15,936 nt of DNA from Thermoprotei archaeon (GCA_003661825.1 QMWW01000010.1:1-15936); one strand, 5' to 3'. Shown: positions 7,009 through 14,604, counted from the stretch's first letter. Program-made: numbers and translations. Notes: generated by a model from the sequence alone, not told the origin.

Positions 7009-7800
7009 TTACTCGTATGTTCTAATAACTGTTCCGGTTCTAGGCTTTTTCCCGAGTATAGCGCTTATAGAGTCTTCTACATCAAAACCTGATACTACGT
7101 ATACGTCTGTTTTAAGCGATGATGAGATCTCGGCCATGTACTTTACCTTACTGTAAATACTTCCAGTTACATCTCTATCCGCAGAACTAGCTATAGATCT
7201 TAAAACAATTTCTAGGTTGTTTTTAGTAATTTCATCTATAACTTTGCATTTAGTATATTTTCGGGGATCACAAGTGTATACTCCTTTTACATCAGTTAAC
7301 AACACTATACGTTTTGGCTTTATGTATCTAGCAATAACGCCAAATACTTGTTCAGTCGATAGTATGTCATAACCTCTAGTTTCAGAGTATATACATTCGC
7401 CGTATAGTACTGGGATAAGCCCTTGTCTTAGTGCGTATCTAACGGGTTCAATGAATACCTTATATTCTTTAGAACTATGTACTATGATTGCCGATGTCTG
7501 TATACTGACAGCATCTACACCATGATTAACTAGGTAGTCAACTATAATGTGATTAAGTTTCCGCGTAGCGTTTTGACAGTATTTTATTAGATCACTTAGA
7601 TCATGCATTATCCACTGTTTAACTACTGGGTGGGCAAAGCTTCCACCACCGTTGCCAGCCACTATTGTGGTGAACTTTTTTGCTCTGCCTAGTATGAGCA
7701 AGGTTTTTTCAAGTGCTTTAAAGTTGATACTGAAGGGTTTATCCTTGTGTGTTATGAAGCTACCACCTAGTTTAACATAAACAGGCTCTAGATCCTCCAT
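7009..7800 (-). CDS. ipk: Isopentenyl phosphate kinase (amino acid kinase fold)
   Basis: A 263-residue cytosolic kinase of usual IPK length. It phosphorylates isopentenyl phosphate with ATP to isopentenyl diphosphate, the last step of the archaeal alternative mevalonate route feeding ether-lipid synthesis. N-terminal VKLGGSFITHKDKP (9-22) carries the lysines expected at the phosphate site. The glycine-rich substrate loop is NGGGSFAHP (50-58), with the catalytic His at position 57 kept, but the common HGGGSFGHP has become N...A. The ATP half carries EQVFGVIARY, LLTDVKGVYTCDP (D170 region) and DVTGSIYSKV (210-219, where many members have DVTGGM). The ATG at 7800 is clear. Upstream is a 146-base divergent region shared with a glycosyltransferase gene. 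A related fosfomycin-kinase-like role is possible but less likely in this organism. Confidence 0.88.
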   Translation of the reverse strand: MEDLEPVYVKLGGSFITHKDKPFSINFKALEKTLLILGRAKKFTTIVAGNGGGSFAHPVVKQWIMHDLSDLIKYCQNATRKLNHIIVDYLVNHGVDAVSIQTSAIIVHSSKEYKVFIEPVRYALRQGLIPVLYGECIYSETRGYDILSTEQVFGVIARYIKPKRIVLLTDVKGVYTCDPRKYTKCKVIDEITKNNLEIVLRSIASSADRDVTGSIYSKVKYMAEISSSLKTDVYVVSGFDVEDSISAILGKKPRTGTVIRTYE

Positions 7801-7949
7801 AACTATTCAACCCTAAAAACATCACTACACAGCTTATGCTTTCTTGGAGATTTACCCTTATATTTTACGTGCTGAGTATAATATTAATGGATTGATGTAC
7901 CCGCTGCATATCCTGATACGTTGCTTGTAGCGCTTGGGCTGAGACTTTG

Positions 7950-9353
7950 ATGCTAGAAACCATGAAGCGCGCTCTTAGAGGTCTTGAAGAGAAGATAATA
8001 AACATTATAAAGCGTAGAGAGGGCACGGTGCTACTAATTCTAGCCAATATATACATGTTCACCATAATCCCGTTCTCGTGGTTATACTATGACATAAGGT
8101 ACTACCTTGAATGGGTGGATATAACATGGCATAGGGGAGTGATAATAGCTAGGATAATGCCTCCGCTTACATGGTCGCCTATACTAGTAGTTTTTCCACC
8201 AGGTATGTTCTATATATATAGCATTGCTACTAAAGTATCGTATCCCCCGCTTCCAGTTATATTATTTATAGCTACGCACTCAATAGCTAGAACTGTTCTG
8301 GGCCCATTACAAATAGTTAGGCTCATAGATAAAATACCACTTATTATATCGTTCAACGCGGTTTTCTACATTCTCAAGAAACGATATGGATGGCGTGCTG
8401 GTGTTCTATGGCTGTTAAGCCACTTTCCCTACATTACTATTTACAGCTACCATACAGATCTTATTGTTGCATTCTTCCTTCTTCAATCCTTCATAGAGTT
8501 CTTGTATAGAAAAAGAGTAGCACTTACTGGTATATACCTGGCTATAGCTGCTTTAATAAAACCCCTAGTGGTAGTAGTAGCTCTGGTTTATATAATGTTT
8601 CTAGCAAAGCAAAAACGCTATCGCGACTTATCTGTACTAGCATTAACTGGGATATCTACAGCGTTACTGATCATCTTCCCGTTTCTCATAGCTGATCCAT
8701 ATTCCTTCCTATACAAAGCTGTATTTTTCCATGCAAATAGGTATCCTCAAGAGTACAGTATATGGGCTATACCCATTTACGTCGTAAACTACGATCTATC
8801 AAGGGTGCCGAACTTTATTATCTGGGCATGGGCTCCAATATATGTGGTTGCGCTAGCTTACATTTTAGCAAAAATAGCACATGAACCGGATGCTGGAGAG
8901 GAAACCCTACTTAAATATATAATACTAGTCCTGTTAGTAGCCATTGTGCTTAACAAGGTTGGAAACATAAACTATTTCTCGTGGGTTCTCCCCTTCATAG
9001 TCATCTATACAGTAAAGAATAAACTATATACAGATAAGCTGTATCTAATTCTCTACATATTTGTGTCTATAGTAATGGTGATTGTTGCTCCTTTAACAAC
9101 ATTTTATGCAGCATTTGTTGTCCAGAAATCGGTGTTTATAATAGAGGATCTGACGTACTACTCAGCTACAGGATTAGCCCAGTTCTCGTTTGACCCCTAT
9201 ACGCTCCAGTATATAGTTGCGGAGTATTTTAGGCTAAATCTATACTGGCTATTCGATCTAATATACGCAGGTCTAAACATATCCTACATCATATACACGC
9301 TTATATATAATGGGTATACAGTTTATCTCTTAAAGCTAGTTACTAAGAAATAG
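7950..9353 (+). CDS. Polytopic GT-C glycosyltransferase-like membrane protein
   Basis: A protein of about 467 residues with a cytosolic basic N-terminus (MKRALRGLEEKIINIIKRRE) and roughly ten or more transmembrane helices. The first outer loop holds YYDIRYYLEWVD (47-58). An acidic residue or pair here is the usual catalytic site of lipid-sugar-dependent GT-C enzymes. Further family-like pieces are YHTDLIVAFFLLQSFIEFLY, and LAIAALIKPLVVVVALVYIM followed by a basic loop (KQKRYRD), resembling GT87/DUF2029 polyprenyl-phosphate mannosyltransferases. By family knowledge it would transfer a sugar from a dolichol-linked donor on the outer face of the membrane. TTG 7947 and ATG 7950 are adjacent; I prefer the ATG. 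A TATA-like GAGTATAATATT lies at about 7874-7885, about 65 bases upstream. The acceptor is unknown. Confidence 0.72.
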   Translation: MLETMKRALRGLEEKIINIIKRREGTVLLILANIYMFTIIPFSWLYYDIRYYLEWVDITWHRGVIIARIMPPLTWSPILVVFPPGMFYIYSIATKVSYPPLPVILFIATHSIARTVLGPLQIVRLIDKIPLIISFNAVFYILKKRYGWRAGVLWLLSHFPYITIYSYHTDLIVAFFLLQSFIEFLYRKRVALTGIYLAIAALIKPLVVVVALVYIMFLAKQKRYRDLSVLALTGISTALLIIFPFLIADPYSFLYKAVFFHANRYPQEYSIWAIPIYVVNYDLSRVPNFIIWAWAPIYVVALAYILAKIAHEPDAGEETLLKYIILVLLVAIVLNKVGNINYFSWVLPFIVIYTVKNKLYTDKLYLILYIFVSIVMVIVAPLTTFYAAFVVQKSVFIIEDLTYYSATGLAQFSFDPYTLQYIVAEYFRLNLYWLFDLIYAGLNISYIIYTLIYNGYTVYLLKLVTKK

Positions 9354-9430
9354 GACACATGTAGCAATATACGTATAGGCAGTAGAACGAGCTATTCCAC
9401 ATAGGTAGTGGGTTATAAGGGGTTGATCCT

Positions 9431-10231
9431 TTGTTAGTGTTTATAGGGTTAGGGCTGACGCCTAAGCACTTAACGCTAGAAGCACTCGAATATATTAATA
9501 GAGTAGATAAGGTGGTAGTAGACACTTATACAAGCATCGTACCTGGATTAGATCATGAGTTTTTAAGAGATATAGTAGGGGATAAAGAGCTCGTTTTAGC
9601 TAAACGCTCAGACCTGGAAGGAAGGGGTATTAAGCGCATTGTAGAAGAAGCGCTCAAGAAAAACATAGCGATACTGGTGCCAGGAGATCCCTTTATAGCT
9701 ACTACACATGATGCTATACGAGTCGAAGCTATTCGGAGGGGGGTAAACGTAGTAGTCGTTAATGGGCTATCAATATACTCGTTAGTTCCGTCTAGAACTG
9801 GTCTCCAAGCCTATAGATTTGGTAAAACGGTCACACTAGTTTATCCCGAAGTGTTCAAGCCCTACTCTGTAGTAGAAGCTGTGTACGATAACTTGTCACG
9901 CAATCTACATACCTTAATTCTCCTAGATATAAGGGCTGAGGAAAACAAATTTATGAGCATTCCAGAAGCGATCGATATATTGCTTGATCTCGATAATCGA
10001 TCCCTCCTTAGAGAAGCTATAGGCATAGGAATAGCTAGGCTAGGCACTTCAGACGAAACAATAATAGCTGATAAGCTCGAAAAGCTCAAACACTACGAGT
10101 ACCCTCCACCACCCCACAGCATAGTAGTAGTGGCTAAACCTCATCCCATAGAGCTTGAGAACCTAAAGCTTCTATGCAGGCTTCCAGAAAACCTGTACAG
10201 GAAATATGTATCTAGCAAACACTATCCTTAG
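9431..10231 (+). CDS. dphB: Diphthine synthase DphB
   Basis: A 266-residue SAM-dependent methyltransferase of the tetrapyrrole-methylase fold, the expected length for archaeal DphB. It methylates the modified histidine of elongation factor 2 in the second step of diphthamide synthesis. Diagnostic pieces are MLVFIGLGLTPKHLTLEALE at the N-terminus, DKVVVDTYTS, the SAM loop LVPGDPFIATTHDAIRVEA (about 82-100), VVNGLSIYSLVPSRTGLQAY with RFGKTVTLVYPE, TLILLDIRAEENKFMSIPEA, and IGIARLGTSDETIIAD. The TTG start is supported by GGGGTTGATCC at 9419-9429, matching 9 of 11 positions of the consensus complementary to the 16S 3' end. It follows the GT-C gene by 77 bases and precedes the ABC importer. No functional link to either is implied. 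Confidence 0.95.
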   Translation: MLVFIGLGLTPKHLTLEALEYINRVDKVVVDTYTSIVPGLDHEFLRDIVGDKELVLAKRSDLEGRGIKRIVEEALKKNIAILVPGDPFIATTHDAIRVEAIRRGVNVVVVNGLSIYSLVPSRTGLQAYRFGKTVTLVYPEVFKPYSVVEAVYDNLSRNLHTLILLDIRAEENKFMSIPEAIDILLDLDNRSLLREAIGIGIARLGTSDETIIADKLEKLKHYEYPPPPHSIVVVAKPHPIELENLKLLCRLPENLYRKYVSSKHYP

Positions 10232-10242
10232 ATTGCGGTAAA

Positions 10243-10251
10243 GCTTATAAT
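10243..10251 (+). promoter_or_regulatory. TATA box of the ABC importer operon
   Basis: GCTTATAAT preceded by purines (GTAA A) forms a plausible BRE/TATA element. Its centre at about 10247 predicts transcription start near 10273, giving a leader of about 30 bases that includes the palindrome and a GGTGAT Shine-Dalgarno sequence (10294-10299). Confidence 0.5.
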
Positions 10252-10272
10252 CTCATGGTTAATAATAGATTG

Positions 10273-10293
10273 TATTGGACATAATGTCCAATA
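10273..10293. promoter_or_regulatory. Perfect 21-bp palindrome, probable operator
   Basis: Arm TATTGGACAT (10273-10282), one central A (10283) and the exact reverse complement ATGTCCAATA (10284-10293) give ten fully matched pairs. It sits directly at the transcription start predicted from the upstream TATA box and ends one base before the Shine-Dalgarno sequence of the binding-protein gene. A dimeric repressor bound here would block initiation, as expected for a metal- or cofactor-responsive uptake operon. The cognate regulator is not identified; the winged-helix gene at 13164-13757 is the nearest candidate. Confidence 0.7.
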
Positions 10294-10302
10294 GGTGATA
10301 GC

Positions 10303-11382
10303 ATGCGCTTTATCCTGATCACACTATGCTTACTTGTACTCACCCCGATCGTTTTCCCCGTTTCTGTTTCGCTTGCTGCGAATAACTCAGCAGAACCTAG
10401 GGAGGTCTACATAGAGGATGCACTAAATAGAAAGGTAGTGTTGAAACGTGTCCCGGAAAGAGTGGTATCTCTTGCACCTAGTATAACTGAAATGCTGTTT
10501 TACCTCGATCTCCAGAGATATGTTGTGGGGGTAGACTCTATTTCATACAGCGATCCATATCTTAACATAAGCTCTTATGTCAAAGAGCATGAAGTAACGG
10601 ATGTAGGCGGCTACTGGTGGAGTGCGATAGAGGTAGAGAAGATATTAGAGTTGGATCCTGAGCTTGTACTCGCAGATAAAGGTGGACACACCCCCCTCCT
10701 TGAAGTCTTCGAACGCTACAACATTACAGTAATATATCTAAATGGAGGTTCGGCCAGGTCCCTTGCAGATATTTACTTCGACCTCGGAATACTTGCCACA
10801 ATATATGGGCTTAGCGAACGTGCCAGCGAGTTCATGGACTTAGTCGATAATGCCTTTGCCCAGTACAGGGATCTTCTAAAACCTTACGAGGGGTTAAAAG
10901 TGCTCGTTGTTGTAGGAGTTTATAATGGTATATGGGTTGCTGGTAGAGCTACTTTCATAGATGATGTCCTCTCAAGACTTGGCTTAGTTAATGTGGCAAA
11001 CTCGGCTGGGTGGTATGCGGTAGACCTGGAGAAGATAAGCGAGTTGAATCCAGACATTGTGATAGCTACGCAGATGGCGGGTTCGCGCGAAGAAACCATA
11101 AACGCACTACACGATACTGGCATATATGACCTTGGGGTCCCCGTAATAGTACTTAGCCAAGAGGCTTCAGATTCACTTCAAAGGCCCGGACCCCTCATCC
11201 AATACGCTCCATCCCACATTTACAATGCGATCACGAGTATGCTTCAAACCCAGAACGCCCTTGAGCATGGGCAGGGAACTGAAAGCCCGATAACTGAATT
11301 ATCACTCATAGCCGTAGCGTTTATAGCGGTATTCGTCATTGGTGTTTTCATAGGGTTTGTAATTAGAGGTCGTAAACTCTAG
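10303..11382 (+). CDS. ABC transporter substrate-binding protein (BtuF/FepB-type)
   Basis: A 359-residue cluster A-III (periplasmic-binding-protein type 2, COG0614) receptor. An N-terminal signal peptide (about 1-26, FILITLCLLVLTPIVFPVSVSLAA) is followed by the first lobe, with the hallmark VPERVVSLAPSITEMLFYLD (about 52-71) and VVGVDSISYSDPY. A long linker helix (ASEFMDLVDNAFAQYRDLLK) leads to a second lobe with VWVAGRATFIDDVLSRLG-like sequence, LEKISELNPDIVIATQ and VPVIVLS. A C-terminal transmembrane helix (about 333-355) ending RGRKL anchors it outside the cell, replacing the bacterial lipid anchor. The substrate class is corrinoids, haem or ferric chelates; sequence alone does not decide. 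It is the first gene of a three-gene operon. The ATG at 10303 is preceded by GGTGAT. Confidence 0.9.
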   Translation: MRFILITLCLLVLTPIVFPVSVSLAANNSAEPREVYIEDALNRKVVLKRVPERVVSLAPSITEMLFYLDLQRYVVGVDSISYSDPYLNISSYVKEHEVTDVGGYWWSAIEVEKILELDPELVLADKGGHTPLLEVFERYNITVIYLNGGSARSLADIYFDLGILATIYGLSERASEFMDLVDNAFAQYRDLLKPYEGLKVLVVVGVYNGIWVAGRATFIDDVLSRLGLVNVANSAGWYAVDLEKISELNPDIVIATQMAGSREETINALHDTGIYDLGVPVIVLSQEASDSLQRPGPLIQYAPSHIYNAITSMLQTQNALEHGQGTESPITELSLIAVAFIAVFVIGVFIGFVIRGRKL

Positions 11383-11416
11383 GGTCTTTAGGAGCTAGTT
11401 TTATAGGGATGATTAT

Positions 11417-12403
11417 ATGCTGGCCAGTATGGCGGCAAGGCTTCATTACAGCAGAATAGCATTAGGAGTCATACTTGTGGCCGTCTTATCAGCACTACTA
11501 ATATGTCTTATTTATTGGTCAGTACATTACGAGCTACCTAATCCTATGGATACGCTAATCGTCAGATATAGATTCAACAGGGTTTTATCAGCAGTTACTG
11601 CTGGATTAGTATTAGGTATAGCTGGTGCTAGTCTACAAGGTTGCTTGAAAAACCCACTAGTTGACCACTATATACTGGGTGTTGGGAGCGGGGCTTTATT
11701 TGCGGTCCTCTTGTCAATACTGGTGTATGGGTATAGTCTAAGTATTGCACCAATTGCAGCTATGGCTGGTGGACTATTAGCTCTCTCGCTATCTATATTC
11801 ATAGCCGAATCTATTGGAGGTACGGATGCTTCATACGTATTAGCTGGTTTAGGTGTTAATGCTCTGTTTTCTGGTTTATCTATAATGCTGACATACATGG
11901 TTGCTATGCGATATGCCTTCGCTATATATTTCTTAGTGGGAAGCTTTACCCTAGCATCTGATAAATACTACCTAACAATGCTTGTATCCGCATTTATACT
12001 TCTAGCGTCTTATCCCATTCTAGCTAAGCCTCTTAACGCTGTGCTTCTGGGCGATGAACATGCTAAGCAACTAGGATACAACCCTCGTATTTATCGCTTC
12101 CTAGCCGTTGTATCGGCTGGTATAGCATCATCATTAATTGTTTCCTGCTTTGGCATAATAGGGTTTATAGGCCTTGTATCTCCACATATCTCGAGATTTC
12201 TGATAAAGAGCGTTGATCACAGAGTAGTCATTCCTCTTTCGGGTCTTGTGGGTGCAATCCTACTCCTCCTGACCGATGATTTCGTAAGACTTATTCTATC
12301 GGATTATGTAGGCGAGATCCCAACGGGAGCTATAGTTTCCATATTTGGTGCCCCATTCTTCCTAACACTGCTATTGACGAGATTTAGAAGGGGGTTGCGT
12401 TGA
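11417..12403 (+). CDS. ABC transporter permease, FecCD/BtuC family
   Basis: A 328-residue inner-membrane permease of the FecCD family with about ten hydrophobic helices. Family hallmarks are present: RYRFNRVLSAVTAGLVLGIA then GASLQGCLKNPLVDHYILGVGSGA (about 50-95). The coupling region is GIIGFIGLVSPHISRFLIKS (about 243-262), which contacts the ATPase, followed by VDHRVVIPLSGLVGA and DDFVR. The C-terminal EIPTGAIVSIFGAPFFLTLL completes the pattern. It forms the channel of the importer with the preceding receptor (34 bases upstream) and the following ATPase. Its stop overlaps the next start by four bases (TTGA), showing translational coupling. The ATG at 11417 has a modest GGGATGAT in front. 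Confidence 0.93.
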   Translation: MLASMAARLHYSRIALGVILVAVLSALLICLIYWSVHYELPNPMDTLIVRYRFNRVLSAVTAGLVLGIAGASLQGCLKNPLVDHYILGVGSGALFAVLLSILVYGYSLSIAPIAAMAGGLLALSLSIFIAESIGGTDASYVLAGLGVNALFSGLSIMLTYMVAMRYAFAIYFLVGSFTLASDKYYLTMLVSAFILLASYPILAKPLNAVLLGDEHAKQLGYNPRIYRFLAVVSAGIASSLIVSCFGIIGFIGLVSPHISRFLIKSVDHRVVIPLSGLVGAILLLLTDDFVRLILSDYVGEIPTGAIVSIFGAPFFLTLLLTRFRRGLR

Positions 12404-13167
12404 TATCGATCAGAGATCTTACTGTGGAATATAGAGGAGGCCATAGAGGAATTGAAAAAGTATCGATCAAAATACCCACAGATAGGGTGACATGCATCAT
12501 AGGCCCTAACGGTGCCGGGAAATCTACTCTTCTAAAAGCTATAGCTAAAATAGTTCCGTACAACGGCTACGTGTATTTAGACGGATTAGAGGTTTCCAGT
12601 ACTCCTCTCAAAACGGTATCGCGTATGGTATCGTATGCCTCACAGATCCATAGTCACGAACTACTATCGCTCTCTGTTCTAGAGGCTTTGCTGGTTTCAA
12701 GATACCCTGTCTCAAAAGGTTTCGTTGAGGGAGCCGAAGACTATAGATCAGTCTACAATATTGCTAGAGAAATGATGATAGAGCATTTACTTGAAAGACG
12801 GATAGCAGAGCTGAGTTCGGGCGAACTCCAAAGAGTAATTATCGCTATGGCGCTGGCCAAAGATCCTCGCTACCTCTTATTCGATGAGTTAGATGCGCAT
12901 GTTGATGTAGGAGTAAAGGCTATGCTATCGAAGCTGATCAAGAAGTGGAGCATTAATAAAGTAGTAGTATTCACTACACAGGACATATTATTTGGAGTAA
13001 CTAATGGAGACTATTTTATCCTACTAGATAGAGGCCGCGTAGTCTTTACCGGTAATAAGAAAGATCTGCTTAGTCGCTTAGGTATAATCGAAAAAGTATA
13101 TCATGTAAAAATAGCTAGGTATAAGTACAGCGATCTGGATCTCATAGTTCCGATCTACACGTCCTAG
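12400..13167 (+). CDS. ABC transporter ATPase (BtuD/FepC-type) with altered H-loop
   Basis: A 255-residue ATPase energising the importer. Visible motifs are Walker A GPNGAGKST (35-43, K41), Q-loop SYASQ (Q82), signature LSSGE (138-142) and Walker B YLLFDE (158-163, catalytic E163). The D-loop region is ELDAHVDV, where most relatives have EPTAHLD. The switch (H-loop) position in VVVFTTQDI is Gln194 (codon CAG) instead of the usual His of SHD. This residue normally helps ATP hydrolysis, so turnover may be slow or the site may be compensated; it may also be a lineage trait. The TTG start is inside the permease stop (TTGA) with GGGGG upstream. The gene converges with the winged-helix gene, both stops lying in one CTAG (13164-13167). 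Confidence 0.93.
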   Translation: MISIRDLTVEYRGGHRGIEKVSIKIPTDRVTCIIGPNGAGKSTLLKAIAKIVPYNGYVYLDGLEVSSTPLKTVSRMVSYASQIHSHELLSLSVLEALLVSRYPVSKGFVEGAEDYRSVYNIAREMMIEHLLERRIAELSSGELQRVIIAMALAKDPRYLLFDELDAHVDVGVKAMLSKLIKKWSINKVVVFTTQDILFGVTNGDYFILLDRGRVVFTGNKKDLLSRLGIIEKVYHVKIARYKYSDLDLIVPIYTS

Positions 13168-13757
13168 AAGCTTGTACAGAGTCTATAGAGGCTATAGAGT
13201 AGGCAAGCCTCTGAGAGATACGGTTTATAGCTTCTCCATACTATGAATAGCGATGGCGTGCTGAGTATCTGTGGTATGAGTTTATCGATCTTCCTAGCAT
13301 ATTTTTCCCTCATTCTACGCGGGACTCTTGGTAAATATATTCTTCCTTCTGACGTATATCCTACGATCTCTAAGACTTCTGGATCCCTGCTAGCGAGAAC
13401 TATGTAGTCTCTAAGCATTGTAATTGAGCGCTCTACTAGTTTAAGTAGCTCTAAGTTCGCTTCTAGAAAGGCGGTTAGGTAATAGTTGTTGAATTTAGTG
13501 GAGCAGTAGGATAGGTTGTATGGGAAGCTCCTAGTATTAATACAGGTTTCGAGATCCTTAGCTAGATATCCTTTTTTATTAAGCTTATCTATAAGGCTTC
13601 TAGCTCTTCTCTCACTAATACCTAGCTTCTTAGCTACAGCTACCCTACCAAGACACGTATATCTCTGGTACAGTAGAAGTACTGCTAATTCCTCTACAGG
13701 TTCGTTGCTCAGACCTTTAAATATATTGAACAGTACTTTGCACGATAGCTTACTCAA
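13164..13757 (-). CDS. Winged-helix DNA-binding protein, probable transcription regulator
   Basis: A 197-residue protein. Residues about 21-67 form a winged helix-turn-helix: VEELAVLLLYQRYTCLGRVA, then VAKKLGISERRARSLIDKLN (recognition helix) and KKGYLAKD (wing). The rest has a helical section (LTAFLEANLELLKLVERSIT) and a C-terminal half of unknown fold, with several cysteines (C6, C35, C72, C85, C184, C193) that could bind a ligand or metal. The plan is reminiscent of archaeal HTH proteins with a DUF4443-like tail, though I cannot confirm that. The TTG start at 13757 lies inside the end of the hydrolase gene (8-base overlap) with GGAGG just upstream, so the two are co-transcribed and translationally coupled. 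It may control its own operon or the convergent importer. Confidence 0.7.
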   Translation of the reverse strand: MSKLSCKVLFNIFKGLSNEPVEELAVLLLYQRYTCLGRVAVAKKLGISERRARSLIDKLNKKGYLAKDLETCINTRSFPYNLSYCSTKFNNYYLTAFLEANLELLKLVERSITMLRDYIVLASRDPEVLEIVGYTSEGRIYLPRVPRRMREKYARKIDKLIPQILSTPSLFIVWRSYKPYLSEACLLYSLYRLCTSF

Positions 13758-14301
13758 ACCTGCCCTCCAATAGCTTTAGTGCCTCGTCTAACGTAATCAC
13801 TTTAGCTCCATATACTTTCTCCATGTATTCTAGAGCGTACTCGTGGTCTTTCTCGCTAAAAGCTGCCACAGCATCTTTTACAACATAAATACTATAGCCT
13901 AGGTAGAAAGCATCCCATGCTGTATGGAGAACGCATATATGAGTATGTATACCAGTAAGTACTACTTTATCTACGCTCATATTCCTCAAAATAATATCCA
14001 GGCCTGTATCGCGGAACCCGCTATAGCTACGTTTATATAGAACTATATCGGTTTCTCTAGGTTCTAGCTCACTGATTATTTCGGCTTCACTACTTCCAGC
14101 CATAGCGTGCTGGCCCCAAACCTTTAGCTCTGGATCATAGGGGGTGTGATTATCAGCTACGTACACCACCGGGATTCTCTTCTCGCGTGCTGTGTCAACG
14201 ATCTTCTTGATCGCCGGAATAATCGATTCTGCCTGCGGGCTTTTAAGCCTACCATGGACAAATTCCTCTAGCATATCGATCACTATTACCGCGGGCTTCA
14301 T
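13750..14301 (-). CDS. Isochorismatase-family hydrolase, probable nicotinamidase
   Basis: A protein of 183 residues from ATG 14301 (186 if GTG 14310 were used). The numbering here is for the longer form. The cysteine hydrolase triad is present: D12 (VIVIDMLEEF), K93 (VLYKRSYSGF) and C126 (GIHTHICVLHTAWDAF). Metal ligands of nicotinamidases are also visible: D53 and H55 (VADNHTPYDPE) and H68 (WGQHAMAGS). It matches archaeal nicotinamidases in size. The expected reaction is nicotinamide to nicotinate plus ammonia for NAD salvage; other amide substrates in this family cannot be excluded. GGGTGAT ends four bases before ATG 14301, so the GTG is part of the Shine-Dalgarno sequence rather than the start. 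It is the first gene of a two-gene operon with the winged-helix protein. Confidence 0.88.
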   Translation of the reverse strand: MKPAVIVIDMLEEFVHGRLKSPQAESIIPAIKKIVDTAREKRIPVVYVADNHTPYDPELKVWGQHAMAGSSEAEIISELEPRETDIVLYKRSYSGFRDTGLDIILRNMSVDKVVLTGIHTHICVLHTAWDAFYLGYSIYVVKDAVAAFSEKDHEYALEYMEKVYGAKVITLDEALKLLEGRFE

Positions 14302-14379
14302 ATTAATCACCCATTACTTCTACTATAAGCTATATCTAGAAACACATTAATAGCTTCCTTCAAGCAATACTAAATACTG

Positions 14380-14434
14380 GTGATGAACGACTTCGGTGCG
14401 GAGCATACGCTGTGAAGAACCGTGTGAGGACTGA
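14380..14434 (+). ncRNA. Candidate C/D-box sRNA (2'-O-methylation guide)
   Basis: Box C is GTGATGA (14380-14386), a 12-base guide follows (14387-14398), then a D'-like CGGA (14399-14402, one mismatch to CTGA). After a 9-base spacer comes C' GTGAAGA (14412-14418, one mismatch), a second guide of exactly 12 bases (14419-14430), and box D CTGA (14431-14434). The total of 55 bases and two 12-base guides is the classical archaeal geometry bound by L7Ae, Nop5 and fibrillarin. By the fifth-nucleotide rule the D guide would modify the C in a UCCUCACACGGU-like target. The terminal stem is weak (TACT 14375-14378 with AGTA 14441-14444). It lies in the 321-base gap between divergent genes. The imperfect D' and long D'-C' spacer lower confidence. 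Confidence 0.6.
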
Positions 14435-14566
14435 ATGATAAGTACTTGAGCTCCATTATGAACACAAATATAGTACACTGGTACTAATTATTAAAATACT
14501 GAGTTAGCGTATTACAATAGAGGTTTCTGTCATTATACTTAGATATTTTTAGCTTCCTTATCTACT

Positions 14567-14587
14567 AGTTTTTATCAAATAAAAACT
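14567..14587. repeat. Perfect 9-bp AT-rich hairpin (3-base loop) upstream of an unknown gene
   Basis: AGTTTTTAT (14567-14575), loop CAA, and ATAAAAACT (14579-14587) are exact reverse complements. It ends 17 bases before the TATA box of the gene at 14632. It could be an activator or repressor site flanking the BRE. Because of its T-run on both strands it could also be a bidirectional termination signal for read-through from the sRNA region. The sequence shows only the symmetry. Confidence 0.45.
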
Positions 14588-14604
14588 TAACACCATGAAA
14601 TAAC

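Noticed and set aside
10303..13167. Assigning the importer specifically to vitamin B12 (btuFCD) or to ferric siderophore (fep/fhu)
   Set aside because: The FecCD/BtuF families cover corrinoids, haem and iron chelates, and no substrate-specific neighbour or known operator is visible, so no symbol is given.
14471..14486. Small inverted repeat TAGTAC/GTACTA and nearby AATAC/GTATT
   Set aside because: Five to six base arms are common by chance in AT-rich DNA and sit at no clear functional position.
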